A stretch of DNA of 64,000 bases from Streptomyces cinnabarinus (GTDB taxonomy: Bacteria > Actinomycetota > Actinomycetes > Streptomycetales > Streptomycetaceae). A program made the translations under genes and the position numbers. A model generated the notes under the pieces. It had not been told where the DNA came from. It saw nothing but the letters and a program-made list of their open reading frames with translations, and did not search any database. The stretch lies in the NCBI RefSeq assembly GCF_027270315.1, contig NZ_CP114413.1, forward strand, positions 1,488,001 to 1,552,000, given 5' to 3'. Below, in pieces: positions 30,757 through 39,425 of this stretch; positions within the stretch are counted from its first letter, which is position 1; each line of letters begins with the position of its first letter.

Positions 30757-31926
30757 TTACACCGACTCCAGGATCATCGCGTTGGCCAGCCCGCCCGCCT
30801 CGCACATGGTCTGGAGGCCGTAGCGGGCTCCCCGCTCGCGCATCGCGTGGACGAGTGTCGTCGTCAGGCGGGTGCCGCTGGCGCCGAGGGGGTGGCCGAG
30901 GGCGATGGCGCCGCCGTTGACATTGACCTTGGCCAGGTCGGCGCCGGTCTCCTGGCGCCAGGCGAGAACGACGCTGGAGAAGGCCTCGTTGACCTCGAAC
31001 AGGTCGATGTCGTCGAGGGTCAGCGAGGCCCTGCGCAGCACCTTCTCGGTGGCCGGGATGACGCCGGTGAGCATGAGCAGCGGGTCGGAGCCGGTGACCG
31101 CGAAGCTGTGCAGCCGGGCCAGCGGGCGCAGGCCGAGCCGGTCGGCCGTTTCGCTGGAGGTGATCAGGACGGCGGAGGCGCCGTCGTTGACGGGGCTGGC
31201 GTTGCCCGCGGTGACGTTCCACTCGATCTGCGGGAAGCGCTCGGCGAACCCGGGGTCGTGGTAGGCGGGCTTCAGCCCGGCCAGGATCTCGGTGCTGCTG
31301 TTCGGCCGTACGCACTCGTCACGGGCCACGCCGTCCAGGGGCGCGACCTCGGCGTCGAAGCGGCCCGCGGCCCACGCCTCGGCCGCCCGGTGGTGCGAGG
31401 AGACCGCGAAGGCGTCCATCCGGTCGCGGGTGATGGACCACTTGGCGGCGATGAGTTCGGCGCTGATGCCCTGCGGGACCAGGCCCTCCGGGTAGCGCTC
31501 GGCGACACCGGGGCCGAAGGGGTCCTTGCCGGGCGGGACGTTCGACCACATCGGCACCCGGCTCATGGACTCCACACCGCAGGCCACGACGAGGTCGTAG
31601 GCGCCCGCCATGACGCCCTGGGCGGCGAAGTGCACGGCCTGCTGGGAGGAGCCGCACTGGCGGTCCACGGTGGTCGCGGGCACCGACTCGGGGAACCCGG
31701 CGGACAGGGCGGCGTACCGGGTGGTGTTCATGGCCTGTTCGCCGACCTGGTCGACGGTGCCGCCGATGACGTCGTCGACCAGCGCCGGGTCGACGCCGGA
31801 GCGCTCGACGAGGGTGCGCAGGGTGTGGGCGAGGAGTTCGACGGGGTGGACGTGGGCCAGGGCGCCGCCGGGCTTGCCCTTGCCTATGGGTGTGCGTACG
31901 GCTTCGACGATCACTGCGTCACGCAT
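30757..31926 (-). CDS. Acetyl-CoA C-acyltransferase (thiolase)
   Basis: 389 residues. VDRQCGSSQQAVHFAAQ holds the acyl-accepting Cys (about 90), VNEAFSS and the NVNGGAIALGHPLGASGTR block hold the catalytic His; the C-terminal CEAGGLANAMILE has Cys. It is a degradative/biosynthetic thiolase of fatty-acid or steroid type. The ATG at 31926 has GGAGG eight bases upstream. It is divergent from an HxlR-type regulator, which probably controls it. Confidence 0.9.
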   Translation of the reverse strand: MRDAVIVEAVRTPIGKGKPGGALAHVHPVELLAHTLRTLVERSGVDPALVDDVIGGTVDQVGEQAMNTTRYAALSAGFPESVPATTVDRQCGSSQQAVHFAAQGVMAGAYDLVVACGVESMSRVPMWSNVPPGKDPFGPGVAERYPEGLVPQGISAELIAAKWSITRDRMDAFAVSSHHRAAEAWAAGRFDAEVAPLDGVARDECVRPNSSTEILAGLKPAYHDPGFAERFPQIEWNVTAGNASPVNDGASAVLITSSETADRLGLRPLARLHSFAVTGSDPLLMLTGVIPATEKVLRRASLTLDDIDLFEVNEAFSSVVLAWRQETGADLAKVNVNGGAIALGHPLGASGTRLTTTLVHAMRERGARYGLQTMCEAGGLANAMILESV

Positions 31927-31974
31927 GGTGCGGGCCTCCATGGCTGGGCTCTACGGCTACCGGTCAGTAGGAAA

Positions 31975-32004
31975 TCCAAACTCACCATAGCTCCGTGAGT
32001 TGGA
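31975..32004. promoter_or_regulatory. Operator-like inverted repeat between thiolase and HxlR
   Basis: TCCAAACTCAC (31975-31985) and GTGAGTTGGA (31995-32004) form a near-perfect inverted repeat (one extra A in the left arm) in the divergent promoter region. It is probably the HxlR dimer site. TAGACT at 32021-32026, seven bases before the hxlR ATG, is a leaderless -10 box. Confidence 0.65.
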
Positions 32005-32033
32005 AAATCAAACCCTCACCTAGACTTGGCACC

Positions 32034-32507
32034 ATGCCCGCCCCCAAGGACCCGCGCCCCTGCTCCATCGCCGACGCCCTGGCGCTGGTCGGCGAGAAGT
32101 ACTCCCTGCTCGTCCTGCGCGAGGTGTGCCTCGGCAACGGCCGCTTCGACCAGCTGGTGCGCAACATCGGCGCCCCGCGCGATGTCCTCGCGACCCGGCT
32201 GCGCCGCCTCGTGGACGCCGGGATCCTGACCAAGCGGGCCTACAGCGAGCGCCCGCGGCGCTTCGAGTACCGGCCCACCCAGGCCGGCCTGGAGCTGGAA
32301 CCGGTCCTGATGACCCTGATGGCGTGGGGCGACCGGCACCTGCGCAAGGACGACGACCGCCCGATGGTCATCGAGCACGTCTGCGGCCATGAACTGCTGC
32401 CGGTCGTCACCTGCTCGGCGTGCGGCGACCGGGTCCGGCACGAGGACCTCACGGCCCATCCGCAGGCCGGGGGCTGGACGGTGGCGGGACCGACCGCGGT
32501 GGCGTGA
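32034..32507 (+). CDS. HxlR-family regulator
   Basis: 157 residues from ATG 32034. CSIADALALVGEKYSLLVLREV...GNGRFDQLVRNIGAPRDVLATRLRRLVDAGILTKRAYSERPRRFEYRPTQ is the HxlR winged helix with N-terminal Cys at about 10. The C-terminus has HVCGHELLPVVTCSACGDRV, a Cys-rich zinc-ribbon-like tail. It probably represses or activates the divergent thiolase gene. Its 3' end faces the hydrolase, 20 nt away. Confidence 0.88.
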   Translation: MPAPKDPRPCSIADALALVGEKYSLLVLREVCLGNGRFDQLVRNIGAPRDVLATRLRRLVDAGILTKRAYSERPRRFEYRPTQAGLELEPVLMTLMAWGDRHLRKDDDRPMVIEHVCGHELLPVVTCSACGDRVRHEDLTAHPQAGGWTVAGPTAVA

Positions 32508-32527
32508 CCCTTCGGGCCCTCAGGCCT

Positions 32528-33331
32528 TCACGCCGACGCGTGCGCCCGGCAGAACGCCCGCAACGCCCCCGTGACGCCCTCCGGATCCTCCAGATTGCTC
32601 ATGTGTCCCACGCCGGGCAGCACCACCAGCTCGGCGTGCGGGACCGCCGCCGCGAAGTCCCGGGCCACGCCCAGCGGCGACCGTACGTCGGCCTCGCCCC
32701 ACAGGAGCAGGGTCGGCACCGTGATCCGCGGCAGCACGTCGGTCAGATCGGCCTCGGCCATGAGGGCGAGCTGCGCCCCGAGGGTCCGCGGGCGCACCTC
32801 GCGCTGCATCGCGTCGAGCAGGGCCACGAACTCCTCGGGCGGACCGTCCCCCGCGAACAGCCCCGGCAGCGTCGGATCGAACCTCTCCCGCGGCGCCGCG
32901 AGCATCCGCTCCGCACCCATGACCCGCACGGCCACCTCCTCGGGCGGCAGCGAGCCCTTCCAGCCGGCATAGGTGTCGATCATGATCAACGTCCTGACCA
33001 GATCCGGGCGCCGCCGGTACAGCTCCAGCACGACGGTGCCGCCCCAGGACAGCCCGGCCACGTGCGCGGGGCCCAGCCCGAGGTCCTCGATGACGGCGGC
33101 GAGGGCCCGCGCGTAGTCGTCGAGACCGAACCCGGAGGGCACGTCGGACGACATCCCGGCACCGGGCTCGTCCCAGGCGACGACCGTGAACTCGGCGGCC
33201 AGCGCCTCCGCTTGCGGCTGCCACATCCGGCCGTCGACGCCCGCCCCGTGCACCAGGACCAGCGGCGGCCCCGGACCGTCCCCCACGCGCGCGTAGCCGA
33301 CCTCCACCCCGCTGACCCGCACGGTTGCCAT
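32528..33331 (-). CDS. Alpha/beta hydrolase
   Basis: 267 residues. The oxyanion motif is LVHGAG (26-31), the nucleophile elbow GLSWGG (about 94-99), the Asp in WGEADVRSP (about 215) and the His in GVGHMSN (about 244). Substrate unknown. A TAGCCT -10 box ends six bases before the ATG at 33331, so the message is probably leaderless. Convergent with the HxlR gene. Confidence 0.88.
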   Translation of the reverse strand: MATVRVSGVEVGYARVGDGPGPPLVLVHGAGVDGRMWQPQAEALAAEFTVVAWDEPGAGMSSDVPSGFGLDDYARALAAVIEDLGLGPAHVAGLSWGGTVVLELYRRRPDLVRTLIMIDTYAGWKGSLPPEEVAVRVMGAERMLAAPRERFDPTLPGLFAGDGPPEEFVALLDAMQREVRPRTLGAQLALMAEADLTDVLPRITVPTLLLWGEADVRSPLGVARDFAAAVPHAELVVLPGVGHMSNLEDPEGVTGALRAFCRAHASA

Positions 33332-33500
33332 GAATCCAGGCTAGCCACGGACCGGGTGGGGCGCCCACTGCGAAACCCCTGTGCCATAGCCGTCGTCGAG
33401 TGGCGCTACGCTGCCCCTCGACCACTGTGATCACCGGGCCTCAAAGGCACGGTGTGCCCGTTCGCGCCTACCACCATCAGCACTTGGACGTCGTTACTTC
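33332..33500. other. Intergenic, divergent promoters
   Basis: 169 bp between the hydrolase and uppP starts. It holds the hydrolase -10 box (33338-33343 on the minus strand). I see no clear promoter, ribosome site or repeat for uppP. Confidence 0.4.
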
Positions 33501-34376
33501 ATGTCTTGGTTTGAATCCCTCATCCTCGGACTCGTCCAGGGGCTGACCGAGTTCCTCCCCGTGTCCTCCAGCGCGCACCTGCGGTTGACCGCGGCGTTCT
33601 CCGGCTGGGAGGACCCGGGCGCGGCCTTCACCGCGATCACCCAGATCGGCACGGAGACCGCCGTGCTGATCTACTTCCGCAAGGACATCGGGCGGATTCT
33701 GCTCGCCTGGTCGAAGTCGCTCACGAACAAGGCGATGCGCCGCGATCACGACGCCCAGATGGGCTGGCTGGTGATCGTCGGCTCGATCCCGATCGGGGTG
33801 CTGGGCCTGACGCTGAAGGAGCAGATCGAGGGCCCCTTCCGCGATCTGCGCCTCACCGCGACCATGCTGATCGTGGTCGGCATCATCATCGGCATCGCCG
33901 ACCGGCTGGCGGCGCGCGACGAGGCCGGGGGCCGGCACCGCGCGGCCAAGCAGCGCAAGGAGCTCCAGGACCTCAATGTCCGGGACGGCCTGATCTTCGG
34001 CCTGTGCCAGTCCGCGGCACTGATCCCGGGCGTCTCCCGCTCCGGCGCCACCATCAGCGGCGGTCTGTTCATGGGCTACAACCGCGAGGCGGCGGCCCGT
34101 TACTCCTTCCTCCTCGCGATCCCCGCGGTGCTCGCCTCCGGCCTGTTCGAGCTGAAGGACGCGATGGAGACCGGGGGAACCGACTGGGGTCCGACGATCT
34201 TCGCGACGATCATCGCCTTCGTCTCCGGCTACGCGGTCATCGCCTGGTTCATGAAGTTCATCTCGACCAAGAGCTTCATGCCGTTCGTCTGGTACCGCAT
34301 CGCTCTCGGCATCCTGATCATCGTGCTCGTCGCCACGGGCGCGCTGAGCCCGGACGCGGGCGAGCCCGCGCACTAG
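33501..34376 (+). CDS. uppP: Undecaprenyl-diphosphatase
   Basis: 291 residues, about eight membrane spans. Signature motifs GLTEFLPVSSSAH (14-26) and PGVSRSGAT (about 175-183) hold the catalytic Glu, Ser and Arg of the BacA/UppP family. The enzyme removes a phosphate from undecaprenyl diphosphate, recycling the lipid carrier of peptidoglycan. Gene length and order of motifs are normal. No ribosome site is visible before the ATG. Confidence 0.93.
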   Translation: MSWFESLILGLVQGLTEFLPVSSSAHLRLTAAFSGWEDPGAAFTAITQIGTETAVLIYFRKDIGRILLAWSKSLTNKAMRRDHDAQMGWLVIVGSIPIGVLGLTLKEQIEGPFRDLRLTATMLIVVGIIIGIADRLAARDEAGGRHRAAKQRKELQDLNVRDGLIFGLCQSAALIPGVSRSGATISGGLFMGYNREAAARYSFLLAIPAVLASGLFELKDAMETGGTDWGPTIFATIIAFVSGYAVIAWFMKFISTKSFMPFVWYRIALGILIIVLVATGALSPDAGEPAH

Positions 34377-34466
34377 CGGGCGCCGGGAATTTCCGTGACT
34401 CATCGCATACAGGATGCGTAGCCGTTCGGTAGCGCAGTGTCAGTTCCAGCCCCTAGGCTGGTCCGC

Positions 34467-34646
34467 ATGTCCCCCGATTCCGAAGCCCGTGGTTCCGTGC
34501 GCTCTGCCGCAGAGGTGAACGAGCAGATCCGCGCCCTGTGGGTGCGCGCGGGCGGCACCCTGTCGGCCCAAGAGCGCGCCGAGTACGAACTGTTGGTGGT
34601 GGAGTGGGCGGCCGCGATCCGCGCCGACGTCATCGAGGCGGCCTGA
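34467..34646 (+). CDS. Small conserved Streptomyces protein
   Basis: 59 residues (MSPDSEARGSVRSAAEVNEQIRALW). It is helical (LSAQERAEYELLVVEWAAAIRADVIEAA) and of unknown function. A TAGGCT box at 34454-34459 ends seven bases before the ATG, so it is probably leaderless. It lies between uppP and the SnoaL-like gene. Confidence 0.75.
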   Translation: MSPDSEARGSVRSAAEVNEQIRALWVRAGGTLSAQERAEYELLVVEWAAAIRADVIEAA

Positions 34647-34686
34647 TCCGCACGGATGCCGCACGCCTCTTGGCGTCGTCCGCCCC

Positions 34687-35181
34687 ATGCCCAACACTGA
34701 GCCGATGACGCAGCGTGTGGAGCTCGCGACCGTGATGGACCGGCTGGCCGTCGACGGTCTGATCACCGAGTACGCGGTGGCCGTCGACGACGGCGACTGG
34801 GAGGCGTACCGCGGGCTGTTCGCGCCCGCCGGGCGTGCGGACTACCGCTCGGCGGGTGGGATCGAGGGCGATGCCCGGCAGGTCGCCGACTGGCTGGCGG
34901 AGAGCATGCGGCTGTTCCCGATGCGCCAGCACCTCATCGTCAACCGCCGGCTCAGCTTCGGGATCCTGGACCAGGACACCGGCGACACGGCCCAGGTCCA
35001 GGCCGACTACGTCAACCCGATGCGCTTCGCCCGCGACGGCGCCGCCTCGGCCGCCCCCGACTTCGTCTGCGGCGGCCGCTACGCCTTCGGACTGACCCGC
35101 ACCCACGACGGCTGGCGGCTGAGCGAGGTCGTCGTACGGGAGAAATGGCGGCGGCTGCCCGAACCGGCCGCGACACGATGA
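34687..35181 (+). CDS. SnoaL/NTF2-like fold protein
   Basis: 164 residues. LAVDGLITEYAVAVDDGDWEAYRGLFAPAGRADYRSAGG and the terminal GWRLSEVVVREKWR show the SnoaL-like (NTF2) cone fold, which serves as isomerase, hydratase or dimer module. A second in-frame ATG at 34705 (MTQRVEL) is equally possible. No gene cluster context points to a substrate. Confidence 0.8.
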   Translation: MPNTEPMTQRVELATVMDRLAVDGLITEYAVAVDDGDWEAYRGLFAPAGRADYRSAGGIEGDARQVADWLAESMRLFPMRQHLIVNRRLSFGILDQDTGDTAQVQADYVNPMRFARDGAASAAPDFVCGGRYAFGLTRTHDGWRLSEVVVREKWRRLPEPAATR

Positions 35182-35259
35182 TCGAATAGTCGGGGCGCTC
35201 TGTTCCCGCGCCGATCTCAGCGCGCACACTGGAGTGACCACGGCGCAGGGAGGCGCGGT

Positions 35260-36834
35260 ATGCAGAGGTTCGGCCACTGGTTCGACTCCCCGTGGCGGCG
35301 TTCGCTGCTCGCCGCACTGGCCGGCGCCCTGCCCGTCCTCGCCTTCCCGGCCCCCGCGCTGTGGTGGTTCGCCTACGTCACCCTGGTCCCCTGGATCCTC
35401 CTGCTGCGCACCGCCCCCACGGCCCGCCGGGCCCTGTACGACGGCTGGTGCGGCGGCTTCGGGTTCATGCTGGCCATGCACCACTGGCTGCTGCCGAACC
35501 TGCATGTCTTCACCTTCGTGATCGCCGCCCTCCTCGGCGCGCTGTGGGCACCCTGGGGCGGTCTGGTGCGCCACTTCCTCGCCGGGACACCGGGACCGGG
35601 CCGGGTCGCGGGCGCCCTCGTCGTGCTGCCCTCGGGCTGGCTGATGGTCGAACTGGTCCGCTCCTGGGAGGGCCTGGGCGGGCCGTGGGGGATGCTCGGC
35701 GCCTCCCAGTGGCAGGTGACGGCGGGGCTGCGGCTCGCCTCGGTCGGCGGGGTCTGGCTGGTCAGCTTCCTGCTGGTGGCACTCAATGTCGCCGTCGCCG
35801 TCCTGGTGTCGGTGCGCGCCTCCCGGGTCCCCGCCGTGGCCGGACTGGTCGCCACCGCCACCGTCACCTCGGTGGCCTGGGTCTGGTCGCCGCGCCCGGA
35901 CACCGACGGCCGGACCCGGATCGCGGTGGTCCAGCCGGGCGTGATCAAGGGCGCCGACAGCGGCGCGCAGCGCTTCGCGGTGGAGGAGCGGCTCACCCGC
36001 GAACTCGTCGGCCAGGACCTGGACCTGATCGTCTGGGGGGAGAGCAGCGTGGGTTTCGACCTGGCCAGTCGCCCCGATCTGGCGACCCGGCTCGCGGATC
36101 TCTCCCGGGCGACCGGCGCTCCGATACTCGTCAACGTCGACGCCCGGCGCTCCGACAAGCCCGGCATCTACAAGAGTTCGGTCCTGGTCGGCCCCGAGGG
36201 CCTGACGGGCGACCGCTACGACAAGATGCGGCTCGTGCCGTTCGGCGAGTACGTCCCGGCCCGCTCCCTGCTCGGCTGGGCCACCTCGGTCGGCGAGGCG
36301 GCGGGCGAGGACCGGCGGCGCGGTTCCGAGCAGGTCGTGATGAGGACCGGGAACGGCCTCCGGGTCGGCCCCATGGTGTGCTTCGAGTCGGCGTTCCCCG
36401 ACATGAGCCGCCAACTGGTCGAGGACCGCGCCCAGGTGCTCGTCGCGCAGTCCGCGACCTCGACCTTCCAGCAGAGCTGGGCTCCCGAACAGCACGCCTC
36501 GCTGGCCGCCCTGCGCGCCGCCGAGTCCGGCCGCCCCATGGTGCACTCGACGCTGACCGGCGTCTCCGCGGTGTACGACGCGAGCGGGGAGCGCGTCGGC
36601 GACTGGCTCGGCACCAGCGCGAGCGCGGCCCAGGTGTACGACGTGCCGCTCGCCCGGGGAACCACGCTCTACGTCCGGTTCGGCGACTGGCCGGTGCTGG
36701 CGGCGCTGCTGATCCTCGCCGCCTGGTGCCTGGGCGAGGGAGTGCGGACCCTGCGGGTCAGGCGGCCCGCTCCTGGACCGCGCGTACCACCCGCTCGCAC
36801 AGTTCATGGGTCGCCAGCGCGTCCCGGGCGCTGA
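35260..36834 (+). CDS. lnt: Apolipoprotein N-acyltransferase
   Basis: 524 residues. Six or more membrane spans lie at 15-205, then a periplasmic nitrilase-like domain with the Glu261-Lys322-Cys374 triad (WGESS, YDKMRLVPFGEY, MVCFES). It transfers the third acyl chain to lipoproteins. Streptomyces often carry two copies. The gene overlaps the convergent oxidoreductase gene by 77 bp, and the last about 25 residues are Pro/Arg-rich and outside the family consensus. Confidence 0.9.
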   Translation: MQRFGHWFDSPWRRSLLAALAGALPVLAFPAPALWWFAYVTLVPWILLLRTAPTARRALYDGWCGGFGFMLAMHHWLLPNLHVFTFVIAALLGALWAPWGGLVRHFLAGTPGPGRVAGALVVLPSGWLMVELVRSWEGLGGPWGMLGASQWQVTAGLRLASVGGVWLVSFLLVALNVAVAVLVSVRASRVPAVAGLVATATVTSVAWVWSPRPDTDGRTRIAVVQPGVIKGADSGAQRFAVEERLTRELVGQDLDLIVWGESSVGFDLASRPDLATRLADLSRATGAPILVNVDARRSDKPGIYKSSVLVGPEGLTGDRYDKMRLVPFGEYVPARSLLGWATSVGEAAGEDRRRGSEQVVMRTGNGLRVGPMVCFESAFPDMSRQLVEDRAQVLVAQSATSTFQQSWAPEQHASLAALRAAESGRPMVHSTLTGVSAVYDASGERVGDWLGTSASAAQVYDVPLARGTTLYVRFGDWPVLAALLILAAWCLGEGVRTLRVRRPAPGPRVPPARTVHGSPARPGR

Positions 36835-37663
36835 GCACCTTGCCCGCGCGCACGGCGTCCAGGAACGCCAGCACCGCCTGCTCGATCCCGCGCTGCCGGG
36901 CCACCGGCACCCAGTCGCCGCGCCGGCGCACGGTCGGCTGGCCCTTGTGGTCGACGACCTCGGCGAGGTTGAGCACCTGACGCTTGGTGTCCTGCCCGGA
37001 CACCTCCAGGATCTCCTCGTTGGAGCCGCTGAGCCGGTTCATCACCCCGAGGGCGGTGAAGCCTTCCCCGGCCAGCTGGAGCACCACGTGGTGCAGCAGT
37101 CCGCCCTCGGTGCGGGCCCGCACGGTCACGTCGTCGACCGGCCCCGGCACCAGGAATCGCAGGGTGTCCACGACATGGATGAAGTCGTCCAGGATCATCG
37201 AGCGCGGCTCCTCCGGGAGCCCGACCCGGTTCTTCTGCATGAGGATCAGCTCGCGCGGATGGTCGGCGCACTGCGCGTACCCGGGCGCGAACCGCCGGTT
37301 GAAGCCCACCGCGAGGCTCACCCCGCGCTGCTCGGCAAGCTCCACCAGCCGCTCGGACTCGGCGAGTTCGTACGCCATCGGCTTGTCCACGTAGGTCGGC
37401 ACGCCGGCCTGCAGCAGCCGGGTGACGATCTCCGGGTGGACGGCGGTGGGCGCGTGCACGAAGGCCGCGTCGAGGCCCTGGGCGAGCAGCGAGTCGGGGT
37501 CGGTGTGGCGCTGTGCGCCGGGCAGGTGGAGGGTGTCGGCGACCCGGTGGAGGGTGGCCGGCGTCCGGGTCTGCAAGTGCAGTTCGATCCCGGGCTGCTG
37601 ACCGAGCACGGGCAGGTAGGCCTTCTGCGCGATGTCGCCGAGTCCGATGCAGCCGACCTTCAC
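36758..37663 (-). CDS. Gfo/Idh/MocA family oxidoreductase
   Basis: 301 residues. CIGLGDIAQKAYLP is the Rossmann turn; VDKPMAYELAES (about 90) has the conserved Lys-Pro, and DDFIHVVDTLRF (about 160-171) holds the catalytic His. These NAD(P)-dependent enzymes act on sugars or inositols. The 3' end overlaps lnt by 77 bp tail-to-tail. Substrate unknown. Confidence 0.88.
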   Translation of the reverse strand: MKVGCIGLGDIAQKAYLPVLGQQPGIELHLQTRTPATLHRVADTLHLPGAQRHTDPDSLLAQGLDAAFVHAPTAVHPEIVTRLLQAGVPTYVDKPMAYELAESERLVELAEQRGVSLAVGFNRRFAPGYAQCADHPRELILMQKNRVGLPEEPRSMILDDFIHVVDTLRFLVPGPVDDVTVRARTEGGLLHHVVLQLAGEGFTALGVMNRLSGSNEEILEVSGQDTKRQVLNLAEVVDHKGQPTVRRRGDWVPVARQRGIEQAVLAFLDAVRAGKVLSARDALATHELCERVVRAVQERAA

Positions 37664-37672
37664 TGGTGCTCC

Positions 37673-37831
37673 CTACCGCGTTCCTGGGTGTGACACGACG
37701 GAAGCATACGGCGGCTGCGGCGGCCGCCGGTCGGCGATGCCGTCGAAGCCGCCCAGCACGAGGCCGGGCCCGGCCTTGGACACGGCGGCGACGAGAGCGT
37801 CGCGTACGGCGATCCCGGTGCGGCCGGTCAT
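37673..37831 (-). CDS. Short orphan ORF, possibly a gene remnant
   Basis: 52 residues (MTGRTGIAVRDALVAAVSKA, then GPGLVLGGFDGIADRRPP...). About 90 percent of the first 42 codons end in G or C, as in true genes here. Its ATG is only six bases from the ATG of the broken TetR on the other strand, leaving no room for a promoter, so it may be what is left after a deletion. No family recognised. Confidence 0.35.
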   Translation of the reverse strand: MTGRTGIAVRDALVAAVSKAGPGLVLGGFDGIADRRPPQPPYASVVSHPGTR

Positions 37832-37836
37832 CAGGA

Positions 37837-38272
37837 ATGCGCGGACTGACCCACCGGGCGGTCGACGAGGCCGCCGCACTTCCCCCAGGGCTCGGCCTCC
37901 CACCTGGCCCGCACCCGGCAGGCGCTCCTGGAACTGGCGGTACGGCGGCTCGCCGAGCGCGAGGCGCGCGTGCCGGCCCTGGAGAAGCTGCCCGACCCAC
38001 GGGGCGGCGGGGACTCCCTGGAGGCCACCCGACGCCCCGAGCTGCGCGCCTGCTTCGACGCGACCGGCGCCCGCTTCCGCGATCAGCTCGGCGCCCTGGT
38101 GGCCGTGCTGGGTTCGACGGATCCGGCCCGGCACGCGCTGTCGCTGGTGGCCTGGGCGGACGGGCTGATGTTCGCCTGCGTCGCCGGTTCCTTCAGCGCC
38201 GAGCCGCCGAGCCAGGAGCAGGTGCGCGCCAGGCTGGAGGAGCTGCTCGACGGGATGTTCGGGCCGTCGTAA
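37837..38272 (+). pseudogene. TetR-family regulator remnant
   Basis: Two pieces of a TetR gene. In frame one, MRGLTHRAVDEAAALP is the second half of a TetR HTH without its first helix. After a run of five C at about 37890 the reading shifts and continues as QGSASHLARTRQALLELAVR...EREARV, then EKLPDPRGGGDSLEATRRPELRACFD to the stop at 38272. Removing one C restores the HTH. A segment normally present between PRG and LEATRRPEL is also missing. So the gene has an N-terminal loss, a frameshift and an internal deletion. Confidence 0.75.
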
Positions 38273-38314
38273 AACCGCTGGTGGGGCCGGGCGAGTTGGG
38301 CGAGGATGCGACCC

Positions 38315-38824
38315 ATGACGACTGAACGCCAAGAGCCTTCCATCACCGCCGACGAGCGCTCCATGCTGGACGGCTGGCTGGACTACCACCGCCAGACCCT
38401 CGCCTGGAAGTGCGAGGGCCTGACCGAGGCCCAGCTGCGCACCGCCTCCGTGGAGCCGTCCGAGCTGAGCCTGATGGGCCTGGTGCGGCACATGGCGGAG
38501 GTCGAGCGGTTCTGGTTCCACGAGATCCTGCTCGGCGAGGACCTCGGGGTGCTCTACTCCTCGGAGCAGGACCGGGACGGCGAATTCCACTTCTCCGACT
38601 CGGACACCTGGCAGGAGGCGCACACCACCTGGCAGGCCGAGATCGCCCGGGCCCGGGGCAACGCGGCCGGACTGGACCTCGACGCCTTGTCCCAGGGCAA
38701 GAGCCGGTCGGGCGAACGCTTCAACCTGCGCTGGATCTACACCCACATGATCGAGGAGTACGCCCGTCACAACGGCCACGCCGACCTGCTGCGCGAGCGC
38801 GTCGACGGGTCCACCGGCGACTGA
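38315..38824 (+). CDS. DinB/DUF664 family protein
   Basis: 169 residues from ATG 38315 (another ATG nine bases earlier). LDGWLDYHRQTLAWKCEGLTEAQLRT...LVRHMAEVERFWF...WIYTHMIEEYARHNGHADLLRE has the three His of the DinB-type metal-binding four-helix bundle, known for mycothiol- or bacillithiol-dependent enzymes in this clan. Substrate unknown. Confidence 0.88.
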   Translation: MTTERQEPSITADERSMLDGWLDYHRQTLAWKCEGLTEAQLRTASVEPSELSLMGLVRHMAEVERFWFHEILLGEDLGVLYSSEQDRDGEFHFSDSDTWQEAHTTWQAEIARARGNAAGLDLDALSQGKSRSGERFNLRWIYTHMIEEYARHNGHADLLRERVDGSTGD

Positions 38825-38936
38825 CGTCACCCTCGGCGGACAGGCGGCCTCCGTACGGGGACGGAGATCACCCTTGCGGGGCATCCTGCGCCTGTCCGCT
38901 GTCCCGACGCGGCCCGCAGCCACCAGAGTTGCGCAG

Positions 38937-39404
38937 ATGCATCGAACGACGACCACCGCAGCGCTCCTGGTCACCGTGGCCGTCTCGGCCCTCTCGGGCT
39001 GTGTGACGGTCCAGCGCCCGCCCGCCTCGGCGCCGGGACCGGCGCCCGCCCAGCCGTCCGCGGCCCGCCCGCAGCCGCAGATCGTGCAGGCACCGGCCCT
39101 GGAGGCGCTGGAACTCATCGGTCCGACCCGCCGCCCGGAACCCCGGCCGTCGACGACCCGGCGCCCCAGCCGGACGCCCCCGGCGCCGGCGGCCCCCGCC
39201 GCGCAGGCACCCCCTCCGAACAGCCCTCGCCCGGCGGCCCCGCGAGCCGAGCGGCCGGCTCCGCAGCGCCCCCGGGTCGACATCCCGGACATCGCGGAAT
39301 CGGTGCGCGAGAACACCGACGTCTGCGGCCTGGGCAAGAGGTACGGCGGCTGGCGCAAGGACAGCCCCGAGGCACGGATCTGCGAGCGGACGTACGGCCG
39401 CTGA
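38937..39404 (+). CDS. Pro-rich lipoprotein
   Basis: 155 residues from ATG 38937. MHRTTTTAALLVTVAVSALS is a signal peptide ending in lipobox LSGC. Residues about 30-120 are Pro/Ala/Arg-rich and probably disordered, spanning the cell wall. The conserved end is a small domain with two Cys (CGLGKRYGGW...ICERTYGR). A longer frame starts at 38874. Function unknown; a typical Streptomyces surface lipoprotein. Confidence 0.78.
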   Translation: MHRTTTTAALLVTVAVSALSGCVTVQRPPASAPGPAPAQPSAARPQPQIVQAPALEALELIGPTRRPEPRPSTTRRPSRTPPAPAAPAAQAPPPNSPRPAAPRAERPAPQRPRVDIPDIAESVRENTDVCGLGKRYGGWRKDSPEARICERTYGR

Positions 39405-39425
39405 CAGCAGGCGCCCGCCGGGCCG

